Shown in pieces: positions 11,657-20,373 of a stretch of DNA of 64,000 bases (position 1 is its first letter; each line of letters starts with the position of its first letter). This DNA is from Mycobacterium gordonae (GTDB lineage Bacteria; Actinomycetota; Actinomycetes; Mycobacteriales; Mycobacteriaceae). A program made the translations under genes and the position numbers. The notes below the pieces were generated by a model. That model did no database searches and had not been told where the DNA came from. It saw nothing but the letters and a program-made list of their open reading frames with translations. The DNA is taken from NCBI RefSeq assembly GCF_017086405.1, contig NZ_CP070973.1:2480001-2544000 (forward strand). The letters are read 5' to 3'.

Positions 11657-12211
11657 ATGATGACCACACTCGACGGGTTCTCTGCCCACGTGGGAGTTGC
11701 CGGCCCGGAGAACGGCGTGGTGGTGGTGATCCTCGGTGCCGAGCAACGCGCGGTGGCGGCCTACGACGCGATCTGCGAACGTCTGCACACAGCCTCGCTG
11801 AGAACCGTCGTCATCGCCGCGGACCCTCGATTGACCGCCAAGTCGGTGATCGGCCTCCTCGACGCTCTGGGGGTCGGTTGGGCGGTGGTGGTCGGCGACC
11901 GCGACGGGGCCGAACTCGCATGGGAATTGGCGGCCACCAAATTGGGTCGGTTCGCCGGCCTGGTCGTCATCGATCGCGGACATCCGGCCGTGGCCGGCGC
12001 CGACGGGAGGGTCCGCGACGGCCACTGTCCGCCGGTCGAGATCGGCACCACGATGTTGGTCAGTTCGCCGGCCGCGCGAGACGCGGCGCGCGACAGTCAA
12101 CGGCTGGTCTTCTCCGATTACCGCGTGGTGGATCTGGCCGGCCGCCGCAATGCCCAGGAGTCAACAGCGCAGTTGGCCACCGAGATCGTGCTGCGTACCA
12201 GCGCCTGGTAG
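11657..12211 (+). CDS. Alpha/beta-hydrolase-like protein without a Ser nucleophile
   Basis: 184 residues from ATG 11657, chosen because a GGGG run lies about 9 bases upstream; GTG 11621 and GTG 11648 are in-frame alternatives. The order of elements resembles a small alpha/beta-hydrolase core: VVVVILG strand, a helix, RTVVIAAD strand, LGVGWAVVVG strand, then a helix and FAGLVVIDRG. At the position of the usual GxSxG nucleophile elbow it reads GDRDG (residues 80-84), so the serine is replaced by Arg. It may therefore be a non-catalytic or binding protein. It starts just after the PPE stop and ends 20 bp before glnA4, so it could be the first gene of that operon. Family assignment is inferred from pattern, not from a search. 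Confidence 0.65.
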   Translation: MMTTLDGFSAHVGVAGPENGVVVVILGAEQRAVAAYDAICERLHTASLRTVVIAADPRLTAKSVIGLLDALGVGWAVVVGDRDGAELAWELAATKLGRFAGLVVIDRGHPAVAGADGRVRDGHCPPVEIGTTMLVSSPAARDAARDSQRLVFSDYRVVDLAGRRNAQESTAQLATEIVLRTSAW

Positions 12212-12231
12212 GGCGTGGGGGGTCTGATCAC

Positions 12232-13599
12232 GTGCCGCAATACGATTCGTCGCGCCTATCGTTGGCCGAGCTCGCGCAGCTGGTTGGCACCGGTGACGTG
12301 GACACGGTTATCGTCGCGTTCACCGATATGCAGGGTCGGCTGGTCGGCAAACGAGTGGCCGGCCGATTCTTCGCCGACGAGGTGGCCGCGCACGGTGCCG
12401 AGTGCTGCAGTTATCTGGTGGCCGTCGACGTCGACCTGAACACCGTGCCCGGCTACGCCATGTCGAGTTGGGAGACCGGCTACGGCGACATGGTGATGAG
12501 GCCGGACCTGACCACGTTACGGCTGGTGCCGTGGCTGCCCGGCACGGCGCTGGTGATCGCGGATCTGTCGTGGGCCGACGGCAGTCCGGTGGCCGTCTCG
12601 CCGCGCGCGATCCTGCGCCGCCAGCTCGACCGGCTGGCGCGGCGCGAACTGGTCGCCGACGTGGCCACCGAGCTGGAGTTCATCGTGTTCGACCAGTCCT
12701 ACCGGCAGGCGTGGGCCGGCGGTTACCGCGACCTCACACCGGCCAGCGACTACAACATCGACTACGCGATCATGGCCTCGTCGCGTATGGAACCGCTGCT
12801 GCGCGATATCCGGCTGGGCATGCAGGGCGCGGGCCTGCGGGTCGAGGCCATCAAAGGCGAATGCAACAACGGCCAGCAGGAGATCGGCTTCCGCTACGAC
12901 GAGGCCCTGGTCACCTGCGACAACCACGCCATCTACAAGAACGGCGCCAAGGAGATCGCCGACCAACACGCCAAGAGCTTGACGTTCATGGCGAAATACG
13001 ATGAACGCGAAGGCAATAGCTGTCACATCCACCTGTCGCTGCGCGGCACGGACGGCAGTGCTACGTTCGCCGACGGAAACGGCGGAATGTCGGCGTCGTT
13101 TCGCAGCTTCGTCGCCGGCCTACTGGCCACCGTGCGCGAGCTCACCTTGTTCTTCGCGCCGAACATCAATTCCTACAAGCGATTCGCCGACGGCAGCTTC
13201 GCGCCGACGGCGGTGGCCTGGGGGCTGGACAACCGCACCTGCGCGCTGCGGGTGGTCGGACACGCAAGCAGCATCCGGGTGGAATGCCGCGTGCCCGGCG
13301 GCGACGTCAACCAGTACCTCGCGGTAGCCGCGCTGATCGCGGGCGGGCTGTACGGTATCGATCAGGGTCTCGAGCTCGGTGAGCCGTACGCCGGCAACGC
13401 CTACCAAGCACAGGATGTCGAGCGGCTGCCCACCACACTGGGCGAGGCCGCCGCGCTGTTCGGGGAATCGGCGCTGGCACGCGAGGCCTTCGGCGACGAC
13501 GTGGTCGCGCACTACCTGAACAACGCGCGCGTGGAACTGCAGGCGTTCAACGCCGCGGTCACCGACTGGGAGAGGATTCGTGGTTTTGAACGGCTCTAG
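12232..13599 (+). CDS. glnA4: Glutamine synthetase-like gamma-glutamyl ligase GlnA4
   Basis: Start GTG 12232 follows a GGGGGG run and gives 455 residues (VPQYDSSRLSL...), close to the length I recall for mycobacterial GlnA4. GS beta-grasp and catalytic-domain motifs are present: ATELEFIVFD, GQQEIGFRYDEAL, SCHIHLSLR (metal/substrate), NINSYKRFADGSFAP (ATP) and RVECRVPGGDVNQYLA. It belongs to the PuuA-like branch that joins glutamate to amines (polyamines in PuuA, ethanolamine in Streptomyces GlnA4) rather than to ammonia. Its neighbours (a gamma-glutamyl hydrolase-type amidotransferase, an aldehyde dehydrogenase and an SDR) fit such a catabolic route. The next gene overlaps its end by 20 bp. 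The exact amine cannot be read from sequence. Confidence 0.92.
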   Translation: MPQYDSSRLSLAELAQLVGTGDVDTVIVAFTDMQGRLVGKRVAGRFFADEVAAHGAECCSYLVAVDVDLNTVPGYAMSSWETGYGDMVMRPDLTTLRLVPWLPGTALVIADLSWADGSPVAVSPRAILRRQLDRLARRELVADVATELEFIVFDQSYRQAWAGGYRDLTPASDYNIDYAIMASSRMEPLLRDIRLGMQGAGLRVEAIKGECNNGQQEIGFRYDEALVTCDNHAIYKNGAKEIADQHAKSLTFMAKYDEREGNSCHIHLSLRGTDGSATFADGNGGMSASFRSFVAGLLATVRELTLFFAPNINSYKRFADGSFAPTAVAWGLDNRTCALRVVGHASSIRVECRVPGGDVNQYLAVAALIAGGLYGIDQGLELGEPYAGNAYQAQDVERLPTTLGEAAALFGESALAREAFGDDVVAHYLNNARVELQAFNAAVTDWERIRGFERL

Positions 13600-14326
13600 G
13601 CCCGCCGGCGCCGGCCCCGTGGTCGGCCTTTCGATGTATCTCGAGCAGGTGCGGACCGGGGTCTGGGACATCCCCGCTGCATACCTGCCGGCCGACTACT
13701 TCGAGGGCGTGACGCTGGCCGGTGGCATACCGGTGCTGTTGCCACCGCAACAGGTGCACGCCGACACGGTGAACCGCCTCTTGGACAGCCTGGACGCCCT
13801 GGTGATCACTGGGGGGTACGACCTGGACCCGGCGGCCTACGGCCAGCATCCGCACCCCACCACCGACGAACCGCGCAGCAACCGGGACGCCTGGGAGTTC
13901 GCATTGTTGACTGCGGCGCTGGACCGGCGGCTGCCGGTGCTGGGCATCTGTCGCGGCGCCCAACTGCTCAACGTCGCGTTCGGCGGCACCCTGCACCAAC
14001 ACCTGCCCGAGGTGATCGGTCACTCGGGTCACCGTGCCGGCAACGGCGTGTTCAGCAGACTTCCGGTGCGCACGGTGCCGGGGACGAGGGCGGCGGCGTT
14101 GCTGGGCGAGACCGCCGACGTGCCCTGCTACCACCATCAGGCCATCGACAAGGTGGGGGACGGGCTGGTCGTCGGCGCCTGGGACGCCGACGGGGTGGTC
14201 GAGGCGGTCGAGCTGCCCGGTGACGCCTTTGCCCTTGCGGTGCAATGGCATCCGGAGAAGTCGCTGGACGACCTGCGATTGTTCAGGGCATTGCTGGACG
14301 CCGCCCGGTCGTACGCCGCGACATGA
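13580..14326 (+). CDS. PuuD-like glutamine amidotransferase / gamma-glutamyl hydrolase
   Basis: Peptidase C26-type class I amidotransferase of 248 residues. The nucleophile Cys124 is in GICRGAQLLN and His224/Glu226 are in QWHPEKS, so the triad looks intact. In the Puu pathway this family releases glutamate from gamma-glutamylated acids such as gamma-Glu-GABA. It starts at GTG 13580 inside the last codons of glnA4 and its stop overlaps the aldC start in ATGA (14323-14326), showing translational coupling. Corresponds by context to M. tuberculosis Rv2859c (recalled). Confidence 0.9.
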   Translation: MVLNGSRPAGAGPVVGLSMYLEQVRTGVWDIPAAYLPADYFEGVTLAGGIPVLLPPQQVHADTVNRLLDSLDALVITGGYDLDPAAYGQHPHPTTDEPRSNRDAWEFALLTAALDRRLPVLGICRGAQLLNVAFGGTLHQHLPEVIGHSGHRAGNGVFSRLPVRTVPGTRAAALLGETADVPCYHHQAIDKVGDGLVVGAWDADGVVEAVELPGDAFALAVQWHPEKSLDDLRLFRALLDAARSYAAT

Positions 14327-15690
14327 CCGCCACCCAGCTGGTCAACCCGGCCACCGAAGAGGTGCTGCGCTCGGTCGAGCACGCCGACGTCACCGCCGTC
14401 GACGACGCGGTGGGGCGAGCGGCTGCCGCGCAGCGGCGCTGGGCGCGGCTGGCCCCGGCCGAACGTGGCGCCGCACTGCGCACGTTCGCGGCCACCGTCG
14501 ACGCGCACCTGGAGGAACTGGCCGTATTGGAAGTGGCCAACTCCGGGCACCCCATCGGCTCGGCGCGCTGGGAGGCCGGCAACGTCCGCGACGTGTTGCA
14601 GTACTATGCCGCCGCCCCGGAACGGCTGTCCGGCAAGCAGATTCCGGTCGCCGGCGGCATCGATGTCACCTTCCACGAGCCGATGGGTGTGGTAGCAGTG
14701 ATCACGCCGTGGAATTTTCCGATGGTGATCGCAATGTGGGGCATCGCACCGGCGCTGGCCGCGGGCAACGCCGTTCTGGTCAAACCCGCCGAGTGGACGC
14801 CGCTGAGCACGCTGCGGCTCGGCGAGCTCGCCGCCGAGGCGGGACTGGACGCCGATCTGCTGCAGGTGCTGCCGGGTCAGGGCTCGGTGGTGGGCGAGCG
14901 GTTGGTCACCCACCCGCAAGTCCGCAAGGTCGTGTTCACTGGATCGACCGCGGTGGGCAAGAAGGTGATGGCCGGTGCGGCGGCACACGTCAAGCGGGTG
15001 ACGCTGGAGTTGGGCGGCAAGAGCGCCAACATCGTGTTCGCGGACTGCGATCTAGAACTCGCCGCGGCGACGGCGCCGGGCGGGGTGTTCGACAACGCCG
15101 GTCAGGACTGCTGCGCGCGCAGCCGAATCTTGGTGCAGCGCAATGTCTATGACCGTTTCATGGAACTGCTCGAACCGGCCGTACATGCCGTGGTGGTCGG
15201 CGACCCCACAGCCGAGGCGACCGAGATGGGTCCGCTGGTGTCGCGCCCGCACTGGAACAAGGTGGCCTCCTACGTTCCGCCGAATGCCCCCGTCGCGTTT
15301 CGCGGTACGGCGCCGACCGGTCCCGGATTCTGGTTCCCGCCGACGGTTCTCACCCCGCAGCGCACCGACCGCAGTGTCACCGAAGAGATTTTTGGGCCGG
15401 TGGTCACCGTCTTGCCGTTCGACGACGAGCATGATGCCATCAGACTGGCCAATGACACCGAGTACGGTCTGTCGGGTTCGATCTGGACCGACGACCTGTC
15501 CCGCGCCCTGCGCGTGTCGCGCGCGGTGGAATCCGGCAACCTGTCGGTGAATTCGCATTCCTCGGTGCGCTACAGCACCCCGTTCGGCGGTTTCAAACAA
15601 TCCGGGGTGGGCCGTGAACTGGGACCGGATGCCCCGCTGCATTTCACCGAGACGAAAAACGTGTTCATCGCCATCAAGGAGGAGCAGTGA
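14323..15690 (+). CDS. aldC: NAD(P)-dependent aldehyde dehydrogenase
   Basis: 455 residues from ATG 14323, the length I recall for AldC. Catalytic residues of the ALDH family are in place: Glu229 in LELGG and Cys263 in GQDCC, 34 residues apart as in the family. The NAD-binding FTGSTAVGKK and the PWNFP segment (TPWNFPMVIAMW) are also intact. In this operon it should oxidise the aldehyde made from the gamma-glutamylated amine (PuuC-like). The start overlaps the upstream stop by 4 bp and its own stop overlaps the GTG of the SDR gene, so the four genes form one transcription unit. Confidence 0.94.
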   Translation: MTATQLVNPATEEVLRSVEHADVTAVDDAVGRAAAAQRRWARLAPAERGAALRTFAATVDAHLEELAVLEVANSGHPIGSARWEAGNVRDVLQYYAAAPERLSGKQIPVAGGIDVTFHEPMGVVAVITPWNFPMVIAMWGIAPALAAGNAVLVKPAEWTPLSTLRLGELAAEAGLDADLLQVLPGQGSVVGERLVTHPQVRKVVFTGSTAVGKKVMAGAAAHVKRVTLELGGKSANIVFADCDLELAAATAPGGVFDNAGQDCCARSRILVQRNVYDRFMELLEPAVHAVVVGDPTAEATEMGPLVSRPHWNKVASYVPPNAPVAFRGTAPTGPGFWFPPTVLTPQRTDRSVTEEIFGPVVTVLPFDDEHDAIRLANDTEYGLSGSIWTDDLSRALRVSRAVESGNLSVNSHSSVRYSTPFGGFKQSGVGRELGPDAPLHFTETKNVFIAIKEEQ

Positions 15691-16463
15691 TCGACCTGAG
15701 TCGGCGGCTGGCGGGCCGGGTGGCAGTCATCACCGGCGGCGGCAGCGGTATCGGCCTGGCCGCCGCGCGCCGCATGCACGCCGAGGGTGCGACCATCGTC
15801 ATCGGCGACATCGATTCCGACGCCGGTGGTGCCGCCGCCGAAGAACTCTCCGGACTGTATGTGGCAGTGGATGTTTCCGACGAGGAGTCGGTGAACAGAC
15901 TGTTCGACGGCGCCGCGCACGCCTGTGGATCGATCGACATCGCGTTCAACAACGCGGGTATCTCGCCGCCGGAGGACGACCTGATCGAGAGCACCGAACT
16001 GGCGGCGTGGCAGCACGTGCAGGACGTCAACCTGAAATCGGTATACCTGTGCTGCCGTGCCGCGGTGCGCCATATGGCGCCCGCCGGCAAGGGGTCGATC
16101 ATCAACACCGCGTCGTTCGTCGCGGTGATGGGCTCGGCGACGTCGCAGATTTCCTACACCGCCTCCAAGGGCGGCGTGCTGGCCATGTCGCGGGAACTCG
16201 GCGTGCAGTTCGCCCGCCAGGGCATCCGCGTCAACGCGCTGTGTCCGGGTCCGGTGAACACGCCGCTGCTGCAGGAGCTGTTCGCCAAGGACCCGGAGCG
16301 GGCCGCCCGGCGACTAGTTCACGTGCCGCTGGGCCGGTTCGCCGATCCCGACGAAATCGCTGCGGCTGTCGCATTTTTGGCCAGTGACGACGCCTCCTTC
16401 ATCACCGCGTCGACCTTCCTGGTGGACGGCGGCATCAGCTCGGCGTACGTGACGCCGCTATAG
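15687..16463 (+). CDS. Short-chain dehydrogenase/reductase
   Basis: Classical SDR of 258 residues. It has the cofactor loop TGGGSGIG, the NNAG structural motif (FNNAGISPP) and the catalytic Tyr157/Lys161 (SYTASK). The GTG start at 15687 overlaps the aldC stop (GTGA) and has a strong [11 protein letters not shown], at 15677-15685. The substrate is unknown; the operon suggests an alcohol/aldehyde or hydroxy-acid intermediate of the gamma-glutamyl amine route. Corresponds by order and length to Rv2857c (recalled). Confidence 0.93.
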   Translation: MIDLSRRLAGRVAVITGGGSGIGLAAARRMHAEGATIVIGDIDSDAGGAAAEELSGLYVAVDVSDEESVNRLFDGAAHACGSIDIAFNNAGISPPEDDLIESTELAAWQHVQDVNLKSVYLCCRAAVRHMAPAGKGSIINTASFVAVMGSATSQISYTASKGGVLAMSRELGVQFARQGIRVNALCPGPVNTPLLQELFAKDPERAARRLVHVPLGRFADPDEIAAAVAFLASDDASFITASTFLVDGGISSAYVTPL

Positions 16464-16528
16464 CCGTTCAGCCGGCTGGCGGTGGGTGCATCACGACGCT
16501 GGGTCTGAACCCGTGGCGGGGTCTTGCC

Positions 16529-16545
16529 CGGTGGCACCGCCACCG
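16529..16545. terminator. Hairpin between convergent SDR and quinone oxidoreductase genes
   Basis: CGGTGGC, 3-base loop, GCCACCG: a perfect 7-bp stem in the 156-bp gap between two converging genes. There is no T-run, so it would be a mycobacterial-type hairpin terminator serving either direction. Confidence 0.4.
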
Positions 16546-16619
16546 ACCCGGTGGCGGCCACATTGCCCGGACCGGCCCCCGCCCAGGATGCTGCCCGGCG
16601 CGAGAACCGCGGGCTCAGA

Positions 16620-17561
16620 TCAGTTCAGGTCGACGATCACTTTGCCGGTGCAACGGCGCTCGGCGAGGTCCTGCAGGGCCCGGACGACCTCGTCGAAAGC
16701 GTAGACGGCGCCGATGAGGGGACTGATCGCCCCGCGGGTGGCCAGATCCTCCAGTTGAGCCAGGGCCGCCGCCCGCACCACGGAGTCGACGGCGAGCACG
16801 CCGAATGAGCAGCCCCGCACATCGACGTTGCGCATGAGCAGCCGGTTGACCGACACGGTCGGTATTTGGCCGGCGGCGAATCCCACGACCACGATTCGGC
16901 CCTCCGGAGCCAGCGAGCGCAGGCTGTCCCGAAAGCGTTTCTCGCCGCCCACCGGGTCGACGATCATCGCCACCGGAGTCTCCAATCCGGCGGACCAGTC
17001 CTCACCTACCAGCACCGCGTCTGCTCCCAGAGATGTTGCGACACGGGCCTTCTCGTCGGTCGAAACGCAGCCGATCACCCGGCCGCCGAGTGCCTTGGCG
17101 ATCTGGATGCACGCGCTGCCGACCCCGCCGGCCGCACCGTGCACCAGCACCGTCTCTCCGGGCTGTAACGCTCCGCGCCGCTGCACGGCGGCTAAGGCGG
17201 TGAGGTAGTTCAACGGAAGCGCCGCGCCTCGACGGTAATCCAAGGAATCGGGCAATCGAAAGGTCGTTTCGGCCACGGCGGCAACCCTTTCGGCGTGTGC
17301 CCCGAATGTCAACGTCATCACCCGGTCGCCAACGCTGAACTCGCCACCGGGCGGCGCTTTGATGACGTCACCGGCCGCTTCCCATCCCAGGGTGAATGGA
17401 AGCTTCTGGCGCACTTGATATTTGCCGCGGGTCATCAGCAAGTCTGGGAACGACACTCCGGCGGCGCGGACCTGGACCACCAGGTCGCCATCGGGTTCCT
17501 CGACATCGGCGAGCACGACGGACGCGGGCCCGCGTTCTTCGATCACCTGTACCGCGCGCAT
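16620..17561 (-). CDS. NADPH:quinone oxidoreductase (zinc-free MDR family)
   Basis: Start ATG at 17561 (MRAVQVIEE) is supported by GGAGGGG a few bases upstream on the minus strand; a longer in-frame extension to 17600 lacks this. The product has 313 residues: an N-terminal GroES-like domain (VQVRAAGVSFPDLLMTRG) and a Rossmann domain with HGAAGGVGSACIQIAKALG and the VDPVGGEKRF segment. The zinc ligands of alcohol dehydrogenases are absent, as in QOR/zeta-crystallin. It likely reduces quinones or enals with NADPH in the cytosol. It is divergently transcribed from an HxlR-type regulator gene 96 bp away, a common arrangement for electrophile-responsive reductases. Confidence 0.88.
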   Translation of the reverse strand: MRAVQVIEERGPASVVLADVEEPDGDLVVQVRAAGVSFPDLLMTRGKYQVRQKLPFTLGWEAAGDVIKAPPGGEFSVGDRVMTLTFGAHAERVAAVAETTFRLPDSLDYRRGAALPLNYLTALAAVQRRGALQPGETVLVHGAAGGVGSACIQIAKALGGRVIGCVSTDEKARVATSLGADAVLVGEDWSAGLETPVAMIVDPVGGEKRFRDSLRSLAPEGRIVVVGFAAGQIPTVSVNRLLMRNVDVRGCSFGVLAVDSVVRAAALAQLEDLATRGAISPLIGAVYAFDEVVRALQDLAERRCTGKVIVDLN

Positions 17562-17600
17562 GAACCCCTCCATCTGGATATCGAAATGATATTCAGGCAA

Positions 17601-17649
17601 AGTATCAAAAAAGAATGCCGCCTACAACGCAAAGTTTTAAACTGATACT
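17601..17649. promoter_or_regulatory. Divergent promoter/operator with inverted AGTATCA ... TGATACT
   Basis: AGTATCA at 17601-17607 and TGATACT at 17643-17649 form a perfect 7-bp inverted pair 35 bp apart, inside the only gap between the two divergent genes. Each arm contains GATACT reading toward its own gene, so the arms may be two facing -10 boxes, regulator half-sites, or both. On the plus strand GATACT ends 8 bases before ATG 17658 and no SD is visible, so the regulator mRNA may be leaderless. Confidence 0.5.
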
Positions 17650-17657
17650 GTGCAGCC

Positions 17658-18140
17658 ATGCGGTATGAGGACCTCGCCGATATGCCCTGCTCGATTACCC
17701 GGCCGCTCGTCGTCCTCGGCGACCGGTGGACGTTTCTGCTGGTGAAGCAGGCGTTCGCGGGCACCACGCGGTTCGAGGACTTTCTGACGACGCTCGGCAT
17801 CCCTCGAGGTCGGCTCGCTGACCGGCTCGACCGCCTCGTCGCAGAGGAGATCCTGCGGCGCGAGCCATACCGGGAGGGCAATAGCCGAACCCACGCGGGT
17901 TACCGGCTGACGGACAAAGGTCTTGCCCTCTACCCGGTTCTGCTGGCGCTGCGTGATTGGGGTGACCGGTACATGGCACCCGATGGCCCACCGGTGTACT
18001 ACCGCCACCGCGACTGCGGCGGCGAAGCGCATGTCCGACTGTCATGCGACAAGTGCGACGCGGCGCTCACTGCTCACGACGTCATTCCCGAGGCCGGTCC
18101 TGGCTTGGCGTCGGCCGCGACCGGTCGAGAAGCCAGATGA
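17658..18140 (+). CDS. HxlR-family winged-helix transcriptional regulator
   Basis: 160 residues. The wHTH core runs from about residue 10 to 110: CSITRPLVVLGDRWTFLLVKQAF, then the recognition helix GIPRGRLADRLDRLVAEEIL and the wing with LTDKGLALYPVL. A Cys at residue 11 sits where the redox-sensing Cys of HxlR proteins such as YodB/HypR is found (family knowledge). The C-terminal tail has four Cys (DCGGEAHVRLSCDKCD includes three), like the zinc-ribbon-like ends of many actinobacterial HxlR members. The divergent quinone oxidoreductase is the likely target and suggests sensing of quinones or electrophiles. Confidence 0.88.
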   Translation: MRYEDLADMPCSITRPLVVLGDRWTFLLVKQAFAGTTRFEDFLTTLGIPRGRLADRLDRLVAEEILRREPYREGNSRTHAGYRLTDKGLALYPVLLALRDWGDRYMAPDGPPVYYRHRDCGGEAHVRLSCDKCDAALTAHDVIPEAGPGLASAATGREAR

Positions 18141-18176
18141 CCAAGCGACCGGCGGTGGCCGAAGCGGCTCGGTGGG

Positions 18177-19127
18177 CTAGGAATAGACTAGGCTGCCGTT
18201 GACCGCCAGCCCCCCGATCGTTCTCATCCGCCGGGTCGAGCAGTAGAGGTCGACGACGGCCGGCTTGGGCGGCTCCGCGGTGCCCCAGGCCGGTGGCACC
18301 GAAAGGCGGCCGATGGACATCCCCTTGCCCCACATCGCCGTCGGGCGGACCGCGGGGGTGCGGACACCGAAAGTGGCCGGGCCCTTACCGAGAAAGTTCA
18401 GTAGGTGCATCGGGAATTTGACCGGCACGGAAAGCCGACTCAGTTTCAGCAGTGAGGACGAGACCGCCGCTAGGGCGGTGCCGAACGATGTCAACGGCGA
18501 TGCCGACAGCGACTGCAGTACTTGCGGAATGGCGGAAATCAGTTGCGATCCAGCCGAAATCATATCGGGGTCGCCGATTGCGCCCTGCTGAGCGAGCACT
18601 GGTAGGTCTACGGCCAGCGGACCCGAGGTGAAGGGCGTCACCCGCGCCGCGTCGGCAGCTGTTTCGGCGTAGGTGTACATCGCCTCGACATCGCGGGCCC
18701 ACATCTGCTCGTACTGGGCGTCCATGGACGCGATCGTCTGGGTGTCCTGGCTCAGCGCATTGGTGCCGGCCAGCGACGCCCGGCGGGATCGATTGGCCGC
18801 GATCACCGGCGGGGGCACCATCGCCGCGCGGGCTTCTTCATACGCTGTCGCGGCCGCCTGCGCGTGTTCGGCGGTCTGCCTACCCTTCGCGGCGGCGGCG
18901 GTGAGCCAGCCCAAGTACGGAGTCGCGGCCTGGGTCATGGCGATTGCCGCCGCGCCCTGCCATCCGCAGTTCACTTTCGCGGTCACACAACGGAATCCGT
19001 CCGCGGTTTCGTCGAGGCCGTCGGCGACATTGCTCCACGCGGCGGCGGCAGCCAGCAGCGAATCCGCTCCGGGGCCGGAATGCATTCGCGCCGAGTGGAT
19101 TTCCGGCGGCAGCTGGCCGTAGTCCAT
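18177..19127 (-). CDS. PPE family protein, SVP subclass, 316 aa
   Basis: Begins MDYGQLPPEIHSARM with PPE at residues 7-9 and CGWQGAA in the helical PPE domain, which ends near MDAQYEQMWARDVEAMYTYAE. The C-terminal part has the SVP signature (IGRLSVPPAWGTAEPP). These proteins are normally secreted through a type VII system as PE-PPE heterodimers; no PE gene is next to it, so any partner must be encoded elsewhere. It converges on the HxlR gene with only 36 bp between, and lies downstream of a frameshifted phosphodiesterase gene on the same strand. Confidence 0.9.
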   Translation of the reverse strand: MDYGQLPPEIHSARMHSGPGADSLLAAAAAWSNVADGLDETADGFRCVTAKVNCGWQGAAAIAMTQAATPYLGWLTAAAAKGRQTAEHAQAAATAYEEARAAMVPPPVIAANRSRRASLAGTNALSQDTQTIASMDAQYEQMWARDVEAMYTYAETAADAARVTPFTSGPLAVDLPVLAQQGAIGDPDMISAGSQLISAIPQVLQSLSASPLTSFGTALAAVSSSLLKLSRLSVPVKFPMHLLNFLGKGPATFGVRTPAVRPTAMWGKGMSIGRLSVPPAWGTAEPPKPAVVDLYCSTRRMRTIGGLAVNGSLVYS

Positions 19128-19237
19128 GGCTATCTCACCCGCACTGGGACATGCTCAGCGCAGAGACGACTGTTCCCATGATGTCGAACCTATCGCGCCG
19201 GGGAAAGGTGAATCGCGCTAAAGAGATTTGAGTTTGA

Positions 19238-20352
19238 TTAGAGCAATTCGATCAGGGGGATCGCCATTTCGGAGGCAGTCGCCGCGCCGTGAAACCCGAT
19301 CAGCCGTGCGGATTCCGGCGGTTCGTGGCCGGTCGCCAACACGGCCGACCCGTCAGTGCAGACGACCACGACGTCGCCGATCCGAGGCAGATGTGCGCGC
19401 CTGACCGGCCCGAACAGTCCGGTCGCAACGGCCTGTTCGCGGGTGTAGACGTCCGCGTGGCCGGCGAGTCGTTCGGCCCAGGTGGCTGCCACATCGGCGG
19501 TGGCGCCGGGCTCGGTATGCAGGTAGCGCACCCGCGGTTCGCCGGCGACCACCCGTACTCCGGCGGTCAGCCGCGGGTCGGTGTCCATGTCGATGCGCGC
19601 GTCCAAATCGACGTTGAGACCTCCGTGGTCGGCGGTCACCAGCAGCACCGCGTTGGCGGGCAACGACTCGACCAGCCTGGTCAGTAATGCGTCGACCCGG
19701 GTAGCGGCTTCGTGCCACTGGACCGACCGGACGCCGAAGACGTGCGCCATGGTGTCCAGCTCGGCGGTGTAGCCGTAGACCAGACCGGGTGCCGCGCGCA
19801 GTTCGTCGTTCAGCCGCTGTGCATAGTCGTCGTCGCCGTGCAACGGCAGGAACAGGGCGCCGTGGTAGGCGGCTTCGGTCAGGCCGCTGCCGATGAACCA
19901 TTCCGGCAGCACGGCGCGGGCCTTGGCCCCTGCCCGCGTCAGCCGGTCGAACCACGTTGGGAGAGGCTGCCATTGGTCGACCGGCGGCTCGTCCCGCCAC
20001 CGAATGTGGTTGAGTATCCGATCGGTGCCCGGGATGTTGAGGGTGAAGCCGAGGATGCCGTGCTGTCCGGGCGGGGCGCCGGTGCCGAGTGACACCAGGC
20101 TCGTCGGCGTCGTAGACGGAAACGTGCACGTCAGCTCGCGCACCCGTCCCGTGTCGCCGGCCAGTACCGAGGCGAGCAGTGGGGCGTCGTCGACCAGGTC
20201 GGGCAGCAGATGCCAGCCCAGCCCATCGACCAGCACGACCAAGACTCGGTCGACGTCCCGACGGACTCCGTCAAACCCAGTGCGTCCACCGCGTCCGGTA
20301 CGCCGAGCAGCGCGGCTGCGCTGGGTAGCACGTCGCAGATGGAACCGGGCAC
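19238..20352 (-). pseudogene. Nucleotide pyrophosphatase/phosphodiesterase (alkaline phosphatase superfamily), frameshifted
   Basis: Two frames make up one recognisable protein. GTG 20352 opens with VPGSICDVLPSAAALLGVPDA and runs to about GLTESVG. The homology then continues in another frame with DVDRVLVVLVDGLGWHLLPD to the stop at 19238. Restoring one G in the GGG run (CCC on the plus strand at 20257-20259) would rejoin them. The enzyme core is otherwise complete: LVDGLG (metal Asp), FPSTTPTSLVSLGTG (Thr/Ser nucleophile region), ELDTMAHVFG (Asp, His) and TADHGG (Asp, His). The intact family hydrolyses phosphodiester or nucleotide bonds. It is either a recent pseudogene or a sequencing error in a homopolymer. 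Confidence 0.78.
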
Positions 20353-20373
20353 GAGGGCCAGTGTGGCACGAAG

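Noticed and set aside
16464..16619. Possible small gene between the SDR and the quinone oxidoreductase
   Set aside because: Only short frames without SD; the stretch is better explained by the hairpin at 16529-16545.
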